Assembly (NCBI RefSeq): GCF_003201975.1
Contig: NZ_QJJQ01000003.1
Coordinates: forward strand, 1 to 64,000
DNA: 64,000 nt
Reading direction: 5' to 3'
Source of the DNA: Pseudogracilibacillus auburnensis
GTDB lineage: Bacteria; Bacillota; Bacilli; Bacillales; Amphibacillaceae
A program made the position numbers and the translations under genes. Below, one piece after another: positions 29,268 through 38,283 of the stretch; position 1 is the first letter of the stretch; the number at the start of each line of letters is the position of its first letter. The notes beneath the pieces are model-generated. The model was not told the origin of the DNA. It did no database searches and saw nothing but the letters and a program-made list of their open reading frames with translations.

Positions 29268-29832
29268 GGTAATAAAACACCTCTAAATAATGATACTTTT
29301 TCATTTACATTTTGTTCAGAAAAGTCCGTTTATATACAATAAACTCGATTCATGGTCATGATAACTTCCCGTTTATCTTTTCTATTTGACATAAGGTATT
29401 GTTAAAATGCAAATAGATGAGGGAGTAGAAAACGGCAGTACGTTACATGGTATTTACAGATAAGGATTACATATTTTACAGTTTTGCCCTTTTCGCATAG
29501 AACGTTCGCTCTTTATTAGCGTATTAGAAAAAGTTGGCAACAATAAAAAAGACCGCTGTAAACGCGATCTGTAAATAACATTATTTAACAACTACCCACA
29601 CATTATTTTAAATACTTTTCCCCAAAAAACTCCCTCAAATGAATAGTTTTAAATATATTTCTTTAAAAAAGCATCTATATAATATTCCCGTTACAAATCA
29701 TTACAAACCCTTTACTCGTATTGATTCTGTAATAATTAAATACTATACTTTACAAACGTCAAGTGGTATAATTCATATATTATAAGTATTTCTACTCATT
29801 TCAACTTTAATATGTTGTAAAGGAAGAACAAG
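29268..29832. promoter_or_regulatory. Divergent control region between the xdh block and divIB
   Basis: This 565-base region has no gene. A 6-bp-arm palindrome, GTTTAT-ATACA-ATAAAC (29328-29344), about 60 bases upstream of the large-subunit start, could bind a regulator. Read on the minus strand, 29570-29544 forms a terminator-like hairpin (AGATCGC/GCGGTCT with one mismatch, then six Ts) about 280 bases upstream of the xdh start. Toward divIB there is a TATAAT at 29767-29772 without a good -35. divIB therefore needs a promoter here because the inverted block separates it from spoVE. Confidence 0.4.
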
Positions 29833-30579
29833 ATGGAAGAAAAGAAGATTGTTTCGATAGAGGATCGAATTCCAAAGTTAAAAGAGGCAAGGAAAAAGAA
29901 AGCAAATCGAAGACTCTTATTTTATCTTTCTATATTCTTTTTATTAATAGCGGCAATTATTTATTTACAATCTCCATTAAGTAATATTAAGCATATTGAA
30001 GTAACGGGTAATAAAATAATCTCTGACGAAGAAATTATTCAATTAAGCGGTTTATCTCCAGAGACAAATATTTGGGTAATAAATCATAAGCAACTGAAAC
30101 AATCCATTGAGAAAAACCCGCTTATTAAAGAAATTAAAGTGAAAAGAAAATTACCACAATCCGTACAGATCCAAATATCAGAACATAAAATTGTAGGATA
30201 TGTAAAAAGTGAATTAGAATATCATCCTGTTTTAGAAAGTGGTATGATTATAAATAAGCATAACATTTCGAACAAGGGTGATGGTCCTTTACTCATTAAT
30301 TTTGATGATGAAGAGTATTTAAAACGTATGGCTAAAGAATTGGGGGAGATTCCGGATCATATCTTTAATTTAATTTCGGAAATTTCTTGGGAGCCTACGG
30401 AAAAAAATAAATATAAAGTAGTTTTATATATGAATGATGGATTTATTGTCCATGCAACATTAAGAAATTTTGCTAGTAAAATGAAAACCTATCCTTCGAT
30501 AATAGCTCAACTCGATGAAGGGGAAAAAGGTATTGTACATATGGGTGTAGGAACTTATTTTGAAAAACTTGAAAAATGA
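29833..30579 (+). CDS. divIB: Cell division protein DivIB (FtsQ)
   Basis: A 248-residue divisome protein. It has a basic cytoplasmic tail, one membrane segment (about residues 27-46), a POTRA domain beginning IKHIEVTGNKIISDEEI (about 52-68) and a beta domain. It partners with FtsL and DivIC. An AAAGGAAGAA site precedes the ATG. In B. subtilis murG-murB lie upstream and ylxW-ylxX-sbp downstream, and all of these are missing here. ftsA follows after 28 bases. Confidence 0.93.
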   Translation: MEEKKIVSIEDRIPKLKEARKKKANRRLLFYLSIFFLLIAAIIYLQSPLSNIKHIEVTGNKIISDEEIIQLSGLSPETNIWVINHKQLKQSIEKNPLIKEIKVKRKLPQSVQIQISEHKIVGYVKSELEYHPVLESGMIINKHNISNKGDGPLLINFDDEEYLKRMAKELGEIPDHIFNLISEISWEPTEKNKYKVVLYMNDGFIVHATLRNFASKMKTYPSIIAQLDEGEKGIVHMGVGTYFEKLEK

Positions 30580-30607
30580 ATTGTGGATAGTGGAGGTGCC
30601 TAAATAA

Positions 30608-31882
30608 ATGAGTAATGGCGAAGTATTAGTAAGTTTAGATATAGGAACATCTGAAATAAAAGTAATCATAGGGGAAGTACTAAAAGATTCATTAAATATT
30701 ATAGGTGTGGGTACCGCAAAATCACAAGGAATGAGAAAAGGGGCAATCGTAGATATTGATGAAACTGTTCATTCAATCAAAAATGCGATTGAACAAGCTG
30801 AACATATGGTTGATATGAGTATTGACCGTGTTATTGTAGCGGTAAATGGAAACCATGTTCAATTACATTCCTGTCATGGTGTAGTAGCTGTCCAAAGTGA
30901 AGATCGTGAAATAGGCGATGAAGATGTTGCACGAGTCTTAGACGGGGCACAAGTGATGTCGATCCCACCTGAACGAGAAATTATTGATGTCATACCAAAA
31001 CAATTTATTGTGGATGGTCTCGATGAAATCACCGATCCTAGGGGGATGATTGGTGTTCGTTTAGAGATGGAAGGAACCATTATTACTTGCTCTAAAACGG
31101 TCTTACATAATATTTTAAAATGTGTAGAGAGAGCAAATTTAAACATAACAGATATTTGTTTACAGCCGATCGCTGCTGGCTCAGTAGCATTATCAAGAGA
31201 TGAAAGAAATCTTGGTGTTGCACTGATCGATATTGGTGGGGGATGTACAACAATATCCATTTATGAAAATGATCATCTTCTTGCAACATCTGTCATTCCA
31301 CTTGGTGGCGACAATATTACGAAAGATATTTCGATTGGATTGCGCACGACGACAGAAGAGGCAGAAGATATTAAACTTAATTATGGACATGCTTATTTTG
31401 AAAGTGCGTTAGAAGATGAAACATTTGAAGCGACTATTATTGGAAGTAATCATAAAGAAATATACAATCAGTTACAAATTTCTGATATGATTGAAGCAAG
31501 ACTAGAAGAAATTTTTGAATTAACGGAAAAAGAGATTAACAGATTAGGATTTCATGATTTACGTGGTGGATACGTGCTAACTGGCGGAACGATGAAAATG
31601 CAAGGTGTGCTAGAATTAGCTCAAGACGTATTTAAATCAAATGCTAGAATTGCGATACCCGATTATATTGGTGTTAGAGAACCACAATATACTGTTGGCG
31701 TAGGTACGATCCAATTCGCTTATCGAAATGCAAAAATACAAGGAAAAGATTTATTTCCTTCTTTAATTGTAAATGAGCAACAAATACCTAAGCAAAGAAA
31801 AAGTAATAAACAGCAACAAATTGCAGATGAAGAGCCAAAGCAATCAAAGGTGGCTAACTTTTTCAAATCCTTTTTTGAATAA
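30608..31882 (+). CDS. ftsA: Cell division protein FtsA
   Basis: A 424-residue actin-fold protein that ties FtsZ filaments to the membrane. The phosphate-1 motif VSLDIGTSEIKV (about 8-19), the phosphate-2 region ALIDIGGGCTTI (about 203-214) and the adenosine motif GGYVLTGGTMKMQG (about 320-333) are all present. The extreme C-terminus VANFFKSFFE is an amphipathic membrane-targeting helix after a low-complexity linker. A GGAGGTG site lies upstream. ftsZ follows after 126 bases. Confidence 0.96.
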   Translation: MSNGEVLVSLDIGTSEIKVIIGEVLKDSLNIIGVGTAKSQGMRKGAIVDIDETVHSIKNAIEQAEHMVDMSIDRVIVAVNGNHVQLHSCHGVVAVQSEDREIGDEDVARVLDGAQVMSIPPEREIIDVIPKQFIVDGLDEITDPRGMIGVRLEMEGTIITCSKTVLHNILKCVERANLNITDICLQPIAAGSVALSRDERNLGVALIDIGGGCTTISIYENDHLLATSVIPLGGDNITKDISIGLRTTTEEAEDIKLNYGHAYFESALEDETFEATIIGSNHKEIYNQLQISDMIEARLEEIFELTEKEINRLGFHDLRGGYVLTGGTMKMQGVLELAQDVFKSNARIAIPDYIGVREPQYTVGVGTIQFAYRNAKIQGKDLFPSLIVNEQQIPKQRKSNKQQQIADEEPKQSKVANFFKSFFE

Positions 31883-32008
31883 AAAATATGTAGTTCATAC
31901 ATAAAATAGATGTTTTCATATAGAAATAAAATTCGAGCTTTGCTTACATCGCTTTCGAAATTAGTAAGTTTCTAAAATCTAGTGATCTTTACATTAGGAG
32001 GACAAACC

Positions 32009-33136
32009 ATGTTAGAATTTGAGACAAATACGGACCAACTCGCGACTATAAAAGTAATTGGTGTCGGCGGTGGTGGAAATAATGCAGTAAATCGAATGAT
32101 TGACCAAGGAGTGGAAGGTGTCGAATTTATCGCAGTAAATACAGACGCCCAAGCGTTAAATTTATCAAAAGCGGAAATTAAATTACAAATAGGTGAAAAA
32201 TTAACACGTGGACTAGGTGCTGGAGCAAATCCAGAAGTAGGTAAAAAAGCGGCGGAAGAAAGTCGTGAACAAATTGAAGATGTGTTACAAGGTGCAGATA
32301 TGATTTTTGTGACAGCAGGTAAAGGAGGCGGAACTGGGACAGGTGCTGCACCAGTGATTGCGCAAATTGCTAAAGATTTAGGAGCGCTCACTGTTGGTGT
32401 AGTTACACGACCATTTTCTTTTGAAGGAATTAGACGCCAAAAGCAAGCTAATGCAGGGATCGATGCACTAAAAGCTAGTGTGGACACATTAATCGTTATT
32501 CCTAATGATCGAATCCTCGAAATAGTCGATAAAAACACACCAATGTTAGAGGCATTTAGAGAAGCTGATAATGTACTTCGTCAAGGGGTACAAGGGATAT
32601 CTGATCTTATAGCTAAGCCGGGTCTTATTAATGTTGACTTTGCTGATGTGAAAACAATTATGTATGATAAAGGTTCTGCGTTAATGGGGATTGGTGTAGC
32701 GACGGGAGAAAATCGTGCGGTTGAAGCAGCTAAAAAGGCCATTTCTTCCCCATTACTTGAAACATCGATCGATGGAGCACAAGGTATTTTAATGAACATA
32801 TCTGGCGGTCCTTCTCTAAGTTTATTTGAAGTACAAGAAGCGGCTGATTTAGTAACATCAGCTGCTGACGATGAAGTAAATGTTATTTTTGGAAATGTCA
32901 TAAATGAAAATCTAAAAGAAGAAGTAATTGTAACTGTCATTGCAACAGGATTCGATGAAACGGAAAAAAAGAAAAAACAGTCTATTCCTAGACCGACGAA
33001 TACATTTAAACAACATGCAGCGACACAGGAAAAAGAGCAACGTCGTGTTGAACAACCGATTGAGGAATCATTTAACCATGATGAAGACACACTTGATATT
33101 CCAACATTTTTAAGAAACCGTAATAAGAATCGCTAA
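32009..33136 (+). CDS. ftsZ: Cell division protein FtsZ
   Basis: A 375-residue tubulin-like GTPase that forms the Z ring. The tubulin signature [11 protein letters not shown] (about 104-114), the N-terminal [16 protein letters not shown] and the synergy region [12 protein letters not shown] are conserved. The C-terminal tail ends [14 protein letters not shown], the peptide that binds FtsA and SepF. The start at 32009 follows TTAGGAGGA and gives the standard MLEFETN terminus; a GTG 27 bases earlier is rejected. A strong terminator closes the cluster. Confidence 0.97.
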   Translation: MLEFETNTDQLATIKVIGVGGGGNNAVNRMIDQGVEGVEFIAVNTDAQALNLSKAEIKLQIGEKLTRGLGAGANPEVGKKAAEESREQIEDVLQGADMIFVTAGKGGGTGTGAAPVIAQIAKDLGALTVGVVTRPFSFEGIRRQKQANAGIDALKASVDTLIVIPNDRILEIVDKNTPMLEAFREADNVLRQGVQGISDLIAKPGLINVDFADVKTIMYDKGSALMGIGVATGENRAVEAAKKAISSPLLETSIDGAQGILMNISGGPSLSLFEVQEAADLVTSAADDEVNVIFGNVINENLKEEVIVTVIATGFDETEKKKKQSIPRPTNTFKQHAATQEKEQRRVEQPIEESFNHDEDTLDIPTFLRNRNKNR

Positions 33137-33149
33137 ATATGAGTTAAAG

Positions 33150-33183
33150 AAAACGAGTAGGAGATAACCTACTCGTTTTTTAT
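33150..33183 (+). terminator. Intrinsic terminator after ftsZ
   Basis: AAAACGAGTAGG (33150-33161) pairs with CCTACTCGTTTT (33168-33179), with an AGATAA loop and a T-run. Confidence 0.9.
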
Positions 33184-33444
33184 TTGTACAATAAGATCAT
33201 TTCCTTCTAGGGCAACATTTTAGAGAACTGATATACATAAATGATGTGCAAGTAACGATGCTTAACCTCTTTTCGTTACATTAAAATTTCAAAAAGCCCC
33301 TTATTGGTCACGTTAAACCCTCACCCATTATCCTAAAATGCAAAGTAATTTAACAGCGGCGAAAAGCTATATTCACTAGTAGTCAACGAGCGAGCGATAG
33401 AATCAAACCCCACTTTTCATTTGCAGGAGTGTTTGCGTTTTCGT
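33184..33444. other. Gene-free stretch between ftsZ and spoIIGA
   Basis: About 260 bases with no ORF of note. In B. subtilis the protease gene bpr lies in this interval, but I see no trace of it. The distal part is the spoIIGA control region described separately. Confidence 0.4.
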
Positions 33445-33521
33445 TTAGACAAAATATCTAATAACTAGCCTTTTTATGCATACAAGAATTGACATCGTTT
33501 TTTTAGGGCTTCCACTATACT
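33445..33521 (+). promoter_or_regulatory. Spo0A-dependent-type spoIIGA promoter
   Basis: TTGACA (33489-33494) and TATACT (33516-33521) are good sigma-A hexamers but are 21 bases apart. The B. subtilis spoIIG promoter also has an abnormally long spacer (22) and needs phosphorylated Spo0A. A 0A-box match, TTAGACAA (33445-33452; complement TTGTCTAA, seven of eight to TTGTCGAA), lies roughly 80 bases before the predicted start of transcription. A weaker partial match overlaps the -35 box. Confidence 0.65.
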
Positions 33522-33570
33522 AGTACTAACAAATGGTACAAAACGAATATCTGAAAAAGGAAAGAATCCG

Positions 33571-34494
33571 ATGATTATTTATTTGGATATTATATTACTT
33601 TTCAACTTGTTTTGTAATTTGCTTATCTTATCATTAACGAAATATTTAGCAAAGGTCAATGTGAATATACATCGTCTATTATTTGGAACGATTATTGCAA
33701 CTGCACTTGTTCCATTAATAGTTTATTTTCCATTTTCGTTTTTTAATTCACTTATAGGAAAAGGTATATATTCTTTATTCATTATTTTTTGTACATTCGG
33801 CTTCAAAAGTATGCAGCAAATGTTCAAAAAACTATTTTTGTTTTACTTTATCTCTTTTTCTATAGGAGGTGGTTTATTCGGGATTCATTACCTTGTTCAA
33901 GACTCATTTAGTTCCAAGTCAAATAAACTACTTTTGTATGTGAACAATGTGTATGGGGATCAAATGAGTTTACTCATTATTTTAGTAGGATTTCCTCTCG
34001 TCTGGTTGTTTACTAAATCACGTATGGACAGGCATGTAAAGGATAAAATTAAATATGACCAAATGTATGATGTCACTATTGAAATGAATGGATTCCGCCA
34101 TCAAACGATTGGATATATTGATAGTGGGAATCATCTAGTTGACCCACTGACAAATCGACCTGTTGTCTTATGTGATGAACTATTTTTACAGCAGTTTTTT
34201 GCAAAGGCTGATTGGAATAAGTTGTATCAAAGTATCGCTCTAAATAAGTTAACTGACTTTCCTGAATCGATGGAGAAAAGACTATTTATCGTCCCTTTTC
34301 AAGGGGTTGGAGGAAATAATAACTACTTATATACGATTAAACCAGACAAACTTATCGTCCATTATAATAATGAGCTCATTGAAACGACAAATGTACTTAT
34401 TGGGATTCAACTTAACAGTTTAACGGTAGATAATAGTTATCATTGCTTATTACATCCACAAATTATTCATTTTAGTGCGGTAAAAACTGCATAA
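33571..34494 (+). CDS. spoIIGA: Sporulation sigma-E processing peptidase SpoIIGA
   Basis: A 307-residue membrane-bound aspartic protease that cleaves the pro-peptide of sigma-E in the mother cell after signalling from SpoIIR. Five hydrophobic segments occupy residues 1-150. The soluble C-terminal half carries the catalytic motif IGYIDSGNHLVDPLT (about 184-198). The GVGGNNNYLYTIKPDKL region also fits the family. It is 23 bases upstream of sigE, its substrate gene. Confidence 0.94.
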   Translation: MIIYLDIILLFNLFCNLLILSLTKYLAKVNVNIHRLLFGTIIATALVPLIVYFPFSFFNSLIGKGIYSLFIIFCTFGFKSMQQMFKKLFLFYFISFSIGGGLFGIHYLVQDSFSSKSNKLLLYVNNVYGDQMSLLIILVGFPLVWLFTKSRMDRHVKDKIKYDQMYDVTIEMNGFRHQTIGYIDSGNHLVDPLTNRPVVLCDELFLQQFFAKADWNKLYQSIALNKLTDFPESMEKRLFIVPFQGVGGNNNYLYTIKPDKLIVHYNNELIETTNVLIGIQLNSLTVDNSYHCLLHPQIIHFSAVKTA

Positions 34495-34517
34495 TAAGTT
34501 GATAAGGAGAATTTACT

Positions 34518-35231
34518 GTGTGGAAATTTCGATTACGTATATGGTGGAATAAACTATTAATTAAAGTAGGAATAAAAAAAGATGAAATATATTATATTGG
34601 TGGCAAAACTGCTTTACCGGCCCCATTAGATAAAACAGAAGAAAAACAGTTACTTGACCGTCTACCTAAAGGGGATAAAACTGCACGTGCAACATTAATT
34701 GAGCATAATTTACGACTTGTTGTTTATATTGCAAGAAAATTTGAAAACACAGGTATCAATATAGAGGATTTAGTTAGTATTGGTTCGATTGGCTTAATTA
34801 AGGCGGTGAATACATTTAATCCGGAAAAAAATATTAAGCTTGCTACATACGCTTCACGCTGTATCGAAAATGAAATTTTAATGTATTTACGAAAAAATAA
34901 TCGGATTAAAACAGAAGTTTCATTTGATGAACCATTGAATGTTGATTGGGACGGTAATGAATTATTATTATCAGATGTTCTTGGAACAGAAATAGATATT
35001 ATTACGAAGAATTTGGAAACGAAAGTCGATAAACAATTATTGATTAATGCATTATCGACTTTAAATATGCGTGAGAAGAAAATCATGGAACTTCGCTTTG
35101 GGTTGATTGGAAAAGAGGAAAAAACACAAAAAGATGTAGCAGATATGCTAGGAATTTCTCAGTCTTACATTTCCCGTTTAGAGAAAAAAATTATAAAAAG
35201 ATTGCAAAAAGAATTTAAGAAAATGGTCTAG
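34518..35231 (+). CDS. sigE: RNA polymerase sporulation sigma factor E precursor
   Basis: A 237-residue sigma-70-family factor for early mother-cell genes. The N-terminal pro-peptide (about residues 1-27) is basic and amphipathic, and the processing region [10 protein letters not shown] matches B. subtilis. Regions 2 ([21 protein letters not shown]) and 4 ([20 protein letters not shown]) are highly conserved. The start is GTG after AAGGAGA. It forms an operon with spoIIGA. Confidence 0.97.
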   Translation: MWKFRLRIWWNKLLIKVGIKKDEIYYIGGKTALPAPLDKTEEKQLLDRLPKGDKTARATLIEHNLRLVVYIARKFENTGINIEDLVSIGSIGLIKAVNTFNPEKNIKLATYASRCIENEILMYLRKNNRIKTEVSFDEPLNVDWDGNELLLSDVLGTEIDIITKNLETKVDKQLLINALSTLNMREKKIMELRFGLIGKEEKTQKDVADMLGISQSYISRLEKKIIKRLQKEFKKMV

Positions 35232-35272
35232 TTATTGTAAAAGGAAATATTTTTTTTACTTAAAATGTCTTT

Positions 35273-35301
35273 GCATAAAAAATGACCCTTCAGGAGATAC
35301 T
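35273..35301 (+). promoter_or_regulatory. Sigma-F-type promoter for sigG
   Basis: GCATA at 35273-35277 and GGAGATACT at 35293-35301, with a 15-base gap, fit the forespore sigma-F consensus (GYATA / GGnnAnAnT). They lie about 40 bases before sigG, whose B. subtilis counterpart is first transcribed by sigma-F. Confidence 0.7.
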
Positions 35302-35341
35302 GACTCTTGAGCAGTATGACAAACTGGGAGGGTAAAAGAGA

Positions 35342-36127
35342 ATGCTTAGACATAAAGTAGAAATTTGTGGCGTCGATACATCCAAATTACCAGTACTAAA
35401 AAATGAGGAGATGCGGATACTTTTTAAACAAATTGAACGAAATGAAGATAGTGCAACCGCAAGGGAAACATTAATTAACGGTAATTTACGGTTAGTACTT
35501 AGTGTCATTAAACGATTTAATAACCGTGGTGAAAACGTAGATGATTTATTTCAAGTCGGATGTATTGGGCTTATGAAATCTATAGATAATTTTGATTTAA
35601 AACATAATGTTCGTTTTTCAACATATGCCGTACCGATGATAATCGGTGAAATAAAAAGGTACTTACGAGATAATAATCCAATTAGGGTTTCACGATCATT
35701 ACGTGATACTGCTTATAAAGCTTTACAAGTAAGAGAGAAATTAATTAATAAAACACAGGAAGAACCAACTCCAATTCAGATTGCCAAGGAGATGGGAGTT
35801 CCTCACGAAGATGTTGTTTTTGCAATTGATGCCATTCAAGATCCAGTGTCTTTATTTGAACCTATTTATAATGATGGTGGGGATCCAATTTTTGTGATGG
35901 ATCAAATTAGTGATGATAAAGAGTCTGATGAAAAATGGGACGATCATTTGTCATTAAAAGAAGGATTGTATCAATTGAATGAAAGAGAAAAATCAATCTT
36001 AAATAAACGTTTTTTTCAAGGAAAAACACAAATGGAAGTGGCTGATGAAATCGGAATCTCCCAAGCGCAAGTATCAAGACTCGAAAAAGCAGCCATTGAA
36101 CAAATGAATAGCGATATGTTTGAATAA
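35342..36127 (+). CDS. sigG: RNA polymerase sporulation sigma factor G
   Basis: A 261-residue late forespore sigma factor. The N-terminus KVEICGVDTSKLPVLKNEEM is nearly identical to B. subtilis SigG. Region 2 (FNNRGENVDDLFQVGCIGL), the QDPVSLFEPIYNDGGDPI segment and region 4 (GISQAQVSRLEKAA) are all present. A GGGAGGGT site precedes the ATG. It follows sigE by 110 bases that hold a sigma-F-type promoter. A tandem repeat and terminator lie downstream. Confidence 0.97.
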   Translation: MLRHKVEICGVDTSKLPVLKNEEMRILFKQIERNEDSATARETLINGNLRLVLSVIKRFNNRGENVDDLFQVGCIGLMKSIDNFDLKHNVRFSTYAVPMIIGEIKRYLRDNNPIRVSRSLRDTAYKALQVREKLINKTQEEPTPIQIAKEMGVPHEDVVFAIDAIQDPVSLFEPIYNDGGDPIFVMDQISDDKESDEKWDDHLSLKEGLYQLNEREKSILNKRFFQGKTQMEVADEIGISQAQVSRLEKAAIEQMNSDMFE

Positions 36128-36139
36128 TGCTACTATCAT

Positions 36140-36400
36140 AAGAAAACTCGGCTTATCGCTAAAGAAAACACACCGATTGGCAAGCCAACAAGGCGGTGAC
36201 TAGGTGATGTTGCGCTTATGTAAGAAAACTAGCGGTAGCTAGTTTATGACGAAAGAAAATACACCGATCGGCAAGCCGACAAGGCGGTGACTAGGTGATG
36301 CTTTACTTATGTAAATAAATATATACTTATTTACTAAGCTATTATGGCGAGAACTAAGTTGCACTTATGCAGTAAGAAAGTTTTTATCTTTCTTATCTGC
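36140..36400 (+). repeat. 91-bp tandem repeat, two good copies and one decayed
   Basis: Units begin near 36140 and 36223, and the core CACCG...CGGTGACTAGGTGATG occurs at 36171 and again 91 bases later at 36262. Each core can fold as an outer stem CACCG/CGGTG and an inner stem with an AA loop. The inner stem is TTGGC/GCCAA in unit 1 and TCGGC/GCCGA in unit 2, a paired change. A third, decayed unit follows at about 36312-36400. Confidence 0.7.
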
Positions 36401-36401
36401 T

Positions 36402-36438
36402 AAAAAAGGGACGGGAACTAATCCTGTTTCTTTTTTTG
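36402..36438 (+). terminator. Intrinsic terminator after the sigG repeat region
   Basis: AAGGGACGGG pairs with CCTGTTTCTT, including G-T wobbles, extended by A-run/T-run pairing and ending in a TTTTTTT run. It separates sigG from ylmC. Confidence 0.65.
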
Positions 36439-36497
36439 TTTTTCTAGAAAGTATAGATTGTCATTACATATACATATATAATAAGGTGGTGAAAACA

Positions 36498-36773
36498 ATG
36501 GTAACATTATCCGAATTGCAAATGAAAGAAGTAATTATGATGCATAACGGGAAAAGACTCGGATTTATTGATGATTTAGAAATTGACGAAAAAAGTGGAC
36601 TCATCACAGCGATCATTATTGTTGAACGACAAATGAGAGGATCATTCTTTCAAAAACCGACAGAAAGAAGTATTTCTTGGGATCAAATTGTTACAATTGG
36701 AGCAGATATTATTTTAGTAAGTGAATGGGAAGAGGTGCAAAAACAACCGACTGAAATTCCAACTTCAGAGTGA
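36498..36773 (+). CDS. ylmC: PRC-barrel protein YlmC (YmxH family)
   Basis: A 91-residue small protein of the YlmC/YmxH sporulation-associated PRC-barrel group. The core pattern LQMKEVIMMHNGKRLGFIDDLEID (start about residue 6) and the SISWDQIVTIGADIILV end are typical. The start at 36498 is six bases from AAGGTGGTGA and gives the conserved short N-terminus. Its biochemical role is unknown. In B. subtilis ylmD follows ylmC, but here the next gene is ylmE. Confidence 0.82.
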   Translation: MVTLSELQMKEVIMMHNGKRLGFIDDLEIDEKSGLITAIIIVERQMRGSFFQKPTERSISWDQIVTIGADIILVSEWEEVQKQPTEIPTSE

Positions 36774-36883
36774 TTTAATGAAGAATTTTTATATTATGGT
36801 AAAATAAGAGTTGGAAATGTTGTCGTTTCCATTTTTATCACAAATAATTTATTATAAAATAGATAACAGGAGAGAATGCTATA

Positions 36884-37555
36884 ATGAGTGTGACAGAAAA
36901 TTTAGCAATAATACGAGAAAAGATGGAACAAGCATGTCGAAAAGTAAATCGCCAATTGGATGAAATAACGGTTATAGGAGTGACAAAATATGTTACAATA
37001 GAACGAACGGAAGAGTTAATTGCCGCTGGGATTACAAATGTTGGCGAAAATCGCACAGAGGAACTGTTACATAAATATGAAACAATTGCAAAGAAGGCGA
37101 ATTGGCATTTTATCGGTACACTTCAATCACGAAAAGTAAAAGATATTGTCGATAAAGTTTCTGCAATTCATTCATTAGACCGTTTATCTGTTGCGAAACA
37201 AATAAATAATCGCTCAGACGAACCAATCGATTGCTTTATCCAAGTTAATATTAGTGGCGAAGAAACGAAACACGGACTGAGAGAAGAAGATGTTATTCCA
37301 TTTATTAACGAACTGCAACAATTTGAAAAAGTACATGTTGTCGGATTAATGACGATGGCCCCACATGTCGATAATGAAGAGGAACTAAGATCTATCTTCC
37401 GACAATTACGAAAAATAAAAGAGTCTGTTGTAGAACAAAAATTTGCTCATGCCCCTTGCAACTATTTGTCGATGGGAATGAGCAACGATTATCATATTGC
37501 TATTGAAGAAGGTGCAACACATATCCGAATTGGATCGAAATTAGTAGGATCTTAA
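36884..37555 (+). CDS. ylmE: PLP homeostasis protein YlmE (YggS/PLPBP family)
   Basis: A 223-residue alanine-racemase-like barrel without known catalysis, which binds pyridoxal phosphate and helps control free PLP. The PLP-lysine lies in VIGVTKYV (about residues 28-35). The [23 protein letters not shown] and [19 protein letters not shown] motifs are conserved. It is the first gene of the ylmE-sepF-ylmG-ylmH row that precedes divIVA. A GGAGAG site lies upstream. Confidence 0.93.
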   Translation: MSVTENLAIIREKMEQACRKVNRQLDEITVIGVTKYVTIERTEELIAAGITNVGENRTEELLHKYETIAKKANWHFIGTLQSRKVKDIVDKVSAIHSLDRLSVAKQINNRSDEPIDCFIQVNISGEETKHGLREEDVIPFINELQQFEKVHVVGLMTMAPHVDNEEELRSIFRQLRKIKESVVEQKFAHAPCNYLSMGMSNDYHIAIEEGATHIRIGSKLVGS

Positions 37556-37571
37556 AAATGAGGTGGTTCTT

Positions 37572-38003
37572 ATGAGTTTAAAAGAAAAATTTAAAAACTT
37601 TTTTAATACAGATGATGAATATGAGTATATTGAAGAAGTCCAAAAAGAAGAACCAGACAATTCCCATTTGAAGCAGAAAAGCAATCAAAATGTCGTTAGT
37701 TTATCAGCTATCCAACAACCAAGTTCAAAAGTTATTTTATGTGAACCAAAATCATATAATGAAGTCCAAGAAATAGCTGATAATTTACTAAACAAAAGGG
37801 CTGTCGTCATTAATTTACAACGGGTTGATCACACACAAGCAAAAAGAATTGTCGATTTTTTAAGTGGTACCGTGTATGCAATAAAGGGAGATATTCAAAA
37901 ATTAGGTTTAGCTACCTTTTTATGTACGCCTGATAATGTGGATGTTTCCGGAACGATTACTCAAACTATTATTGACGAGGCTGAATTGGAAAAGGGATGG
38001 TAA
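37572..38003 (+). CDS. sepF: Cell division protein SepF
   Basis: A 143-residue protein that bundles FtsZ filaments and anchors them to the membrane. The N-terminal amphipathic helix [11 protein letters not shown] is the membrane anchor. The middle (about 20-55) is acidic and variable. The C-terminal SepF domain includes [24 protein letters not shown] (about 78-101). The start at 37572 follows AGGTGG, giving the standard N-terminus; an ATG nine bases upstream is excluded. It is part of the ylm row between ylmE and ylmG. Confidence 0.94.
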   Translation: MSLKEKFKNFFNTDDEYEYIEEVQKEEPDNSHLKQKSNQNVVSLSAIQQPSSKVILCEPKSYNEVQEIADNLLNKRAVVINLQRVDHTQAKRIVDFLSGTVYAIKGDIQKLGLATFLCTPDNVDVSGTITQTIIDEAELEKGW

Positions 38004-38009
38004 CAACTG

Positions 38010-38276
38010 ATGAGTATACTTTTTACTTTGTTAAACGGCGCATTTACGATTTATAGTTATGCACTAATCATTTATATTTTAATGTCTTGGTTCCCAGGTG
38101 CTAGGGAATCACAATTTGGTTATTTTTTAGGACGGTTATGTGAACCTTATTTGGAACAATTTAGAAAATTTATACCCCCAATTGGAATGATTGATATTTC
38201 CCCAATTGCGGCAATTTTTACACTACAGCTTGCTCGCATAGGATTAAATCAGCTATTTTTAATGATTGGTTGGTAG
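38010..38276 (+). CDS. ylmG: YggT-family membrane protein YlmG
   Basis: An 88-residue membrane protein with two hydrophobic segments (about residues 4-27 and 64-86). The YggT signature LMSWFPGARES is at about 26-36 and EPYLEQFRKFIPPIGMIDISP at about 46-66. Homologues affect division and nucleoid/chloroplast organisation, but the function here is unproven. It starts six bases after sepF and runs into ylmH. Confidence 0.9.
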   Translation: MSILFTLLNGAFTIYSYALIIYILMSWFPGARESQFGYFLGRLCEPYLEQFRKFIPPIGMIDISPIAAIFTLQLARIGLNQLFLMIGW

Positions 38277-38283
38277 AAAAACT

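Noticed and set aside
29749-29772. Promoter TTTACA/TATAAT for divIB
   Set aside because: The spacing is 12 bases, so the pair cannot be a normal promoter. The true divIB promoter remains unplaced.
31972-33090. Long minus-strand frames opposite ftsZ (188 and 169 codons)
   Set aside because: They are antisense shadows of a well-conserved gene with low-complexity Ser/Cys-rich translations.
36140-36320. CRISPR-like array
   Set aside because: There are only two to three units of about 91 bp, with internal stems and no unique spacers between short repeats. cas genes are absent.
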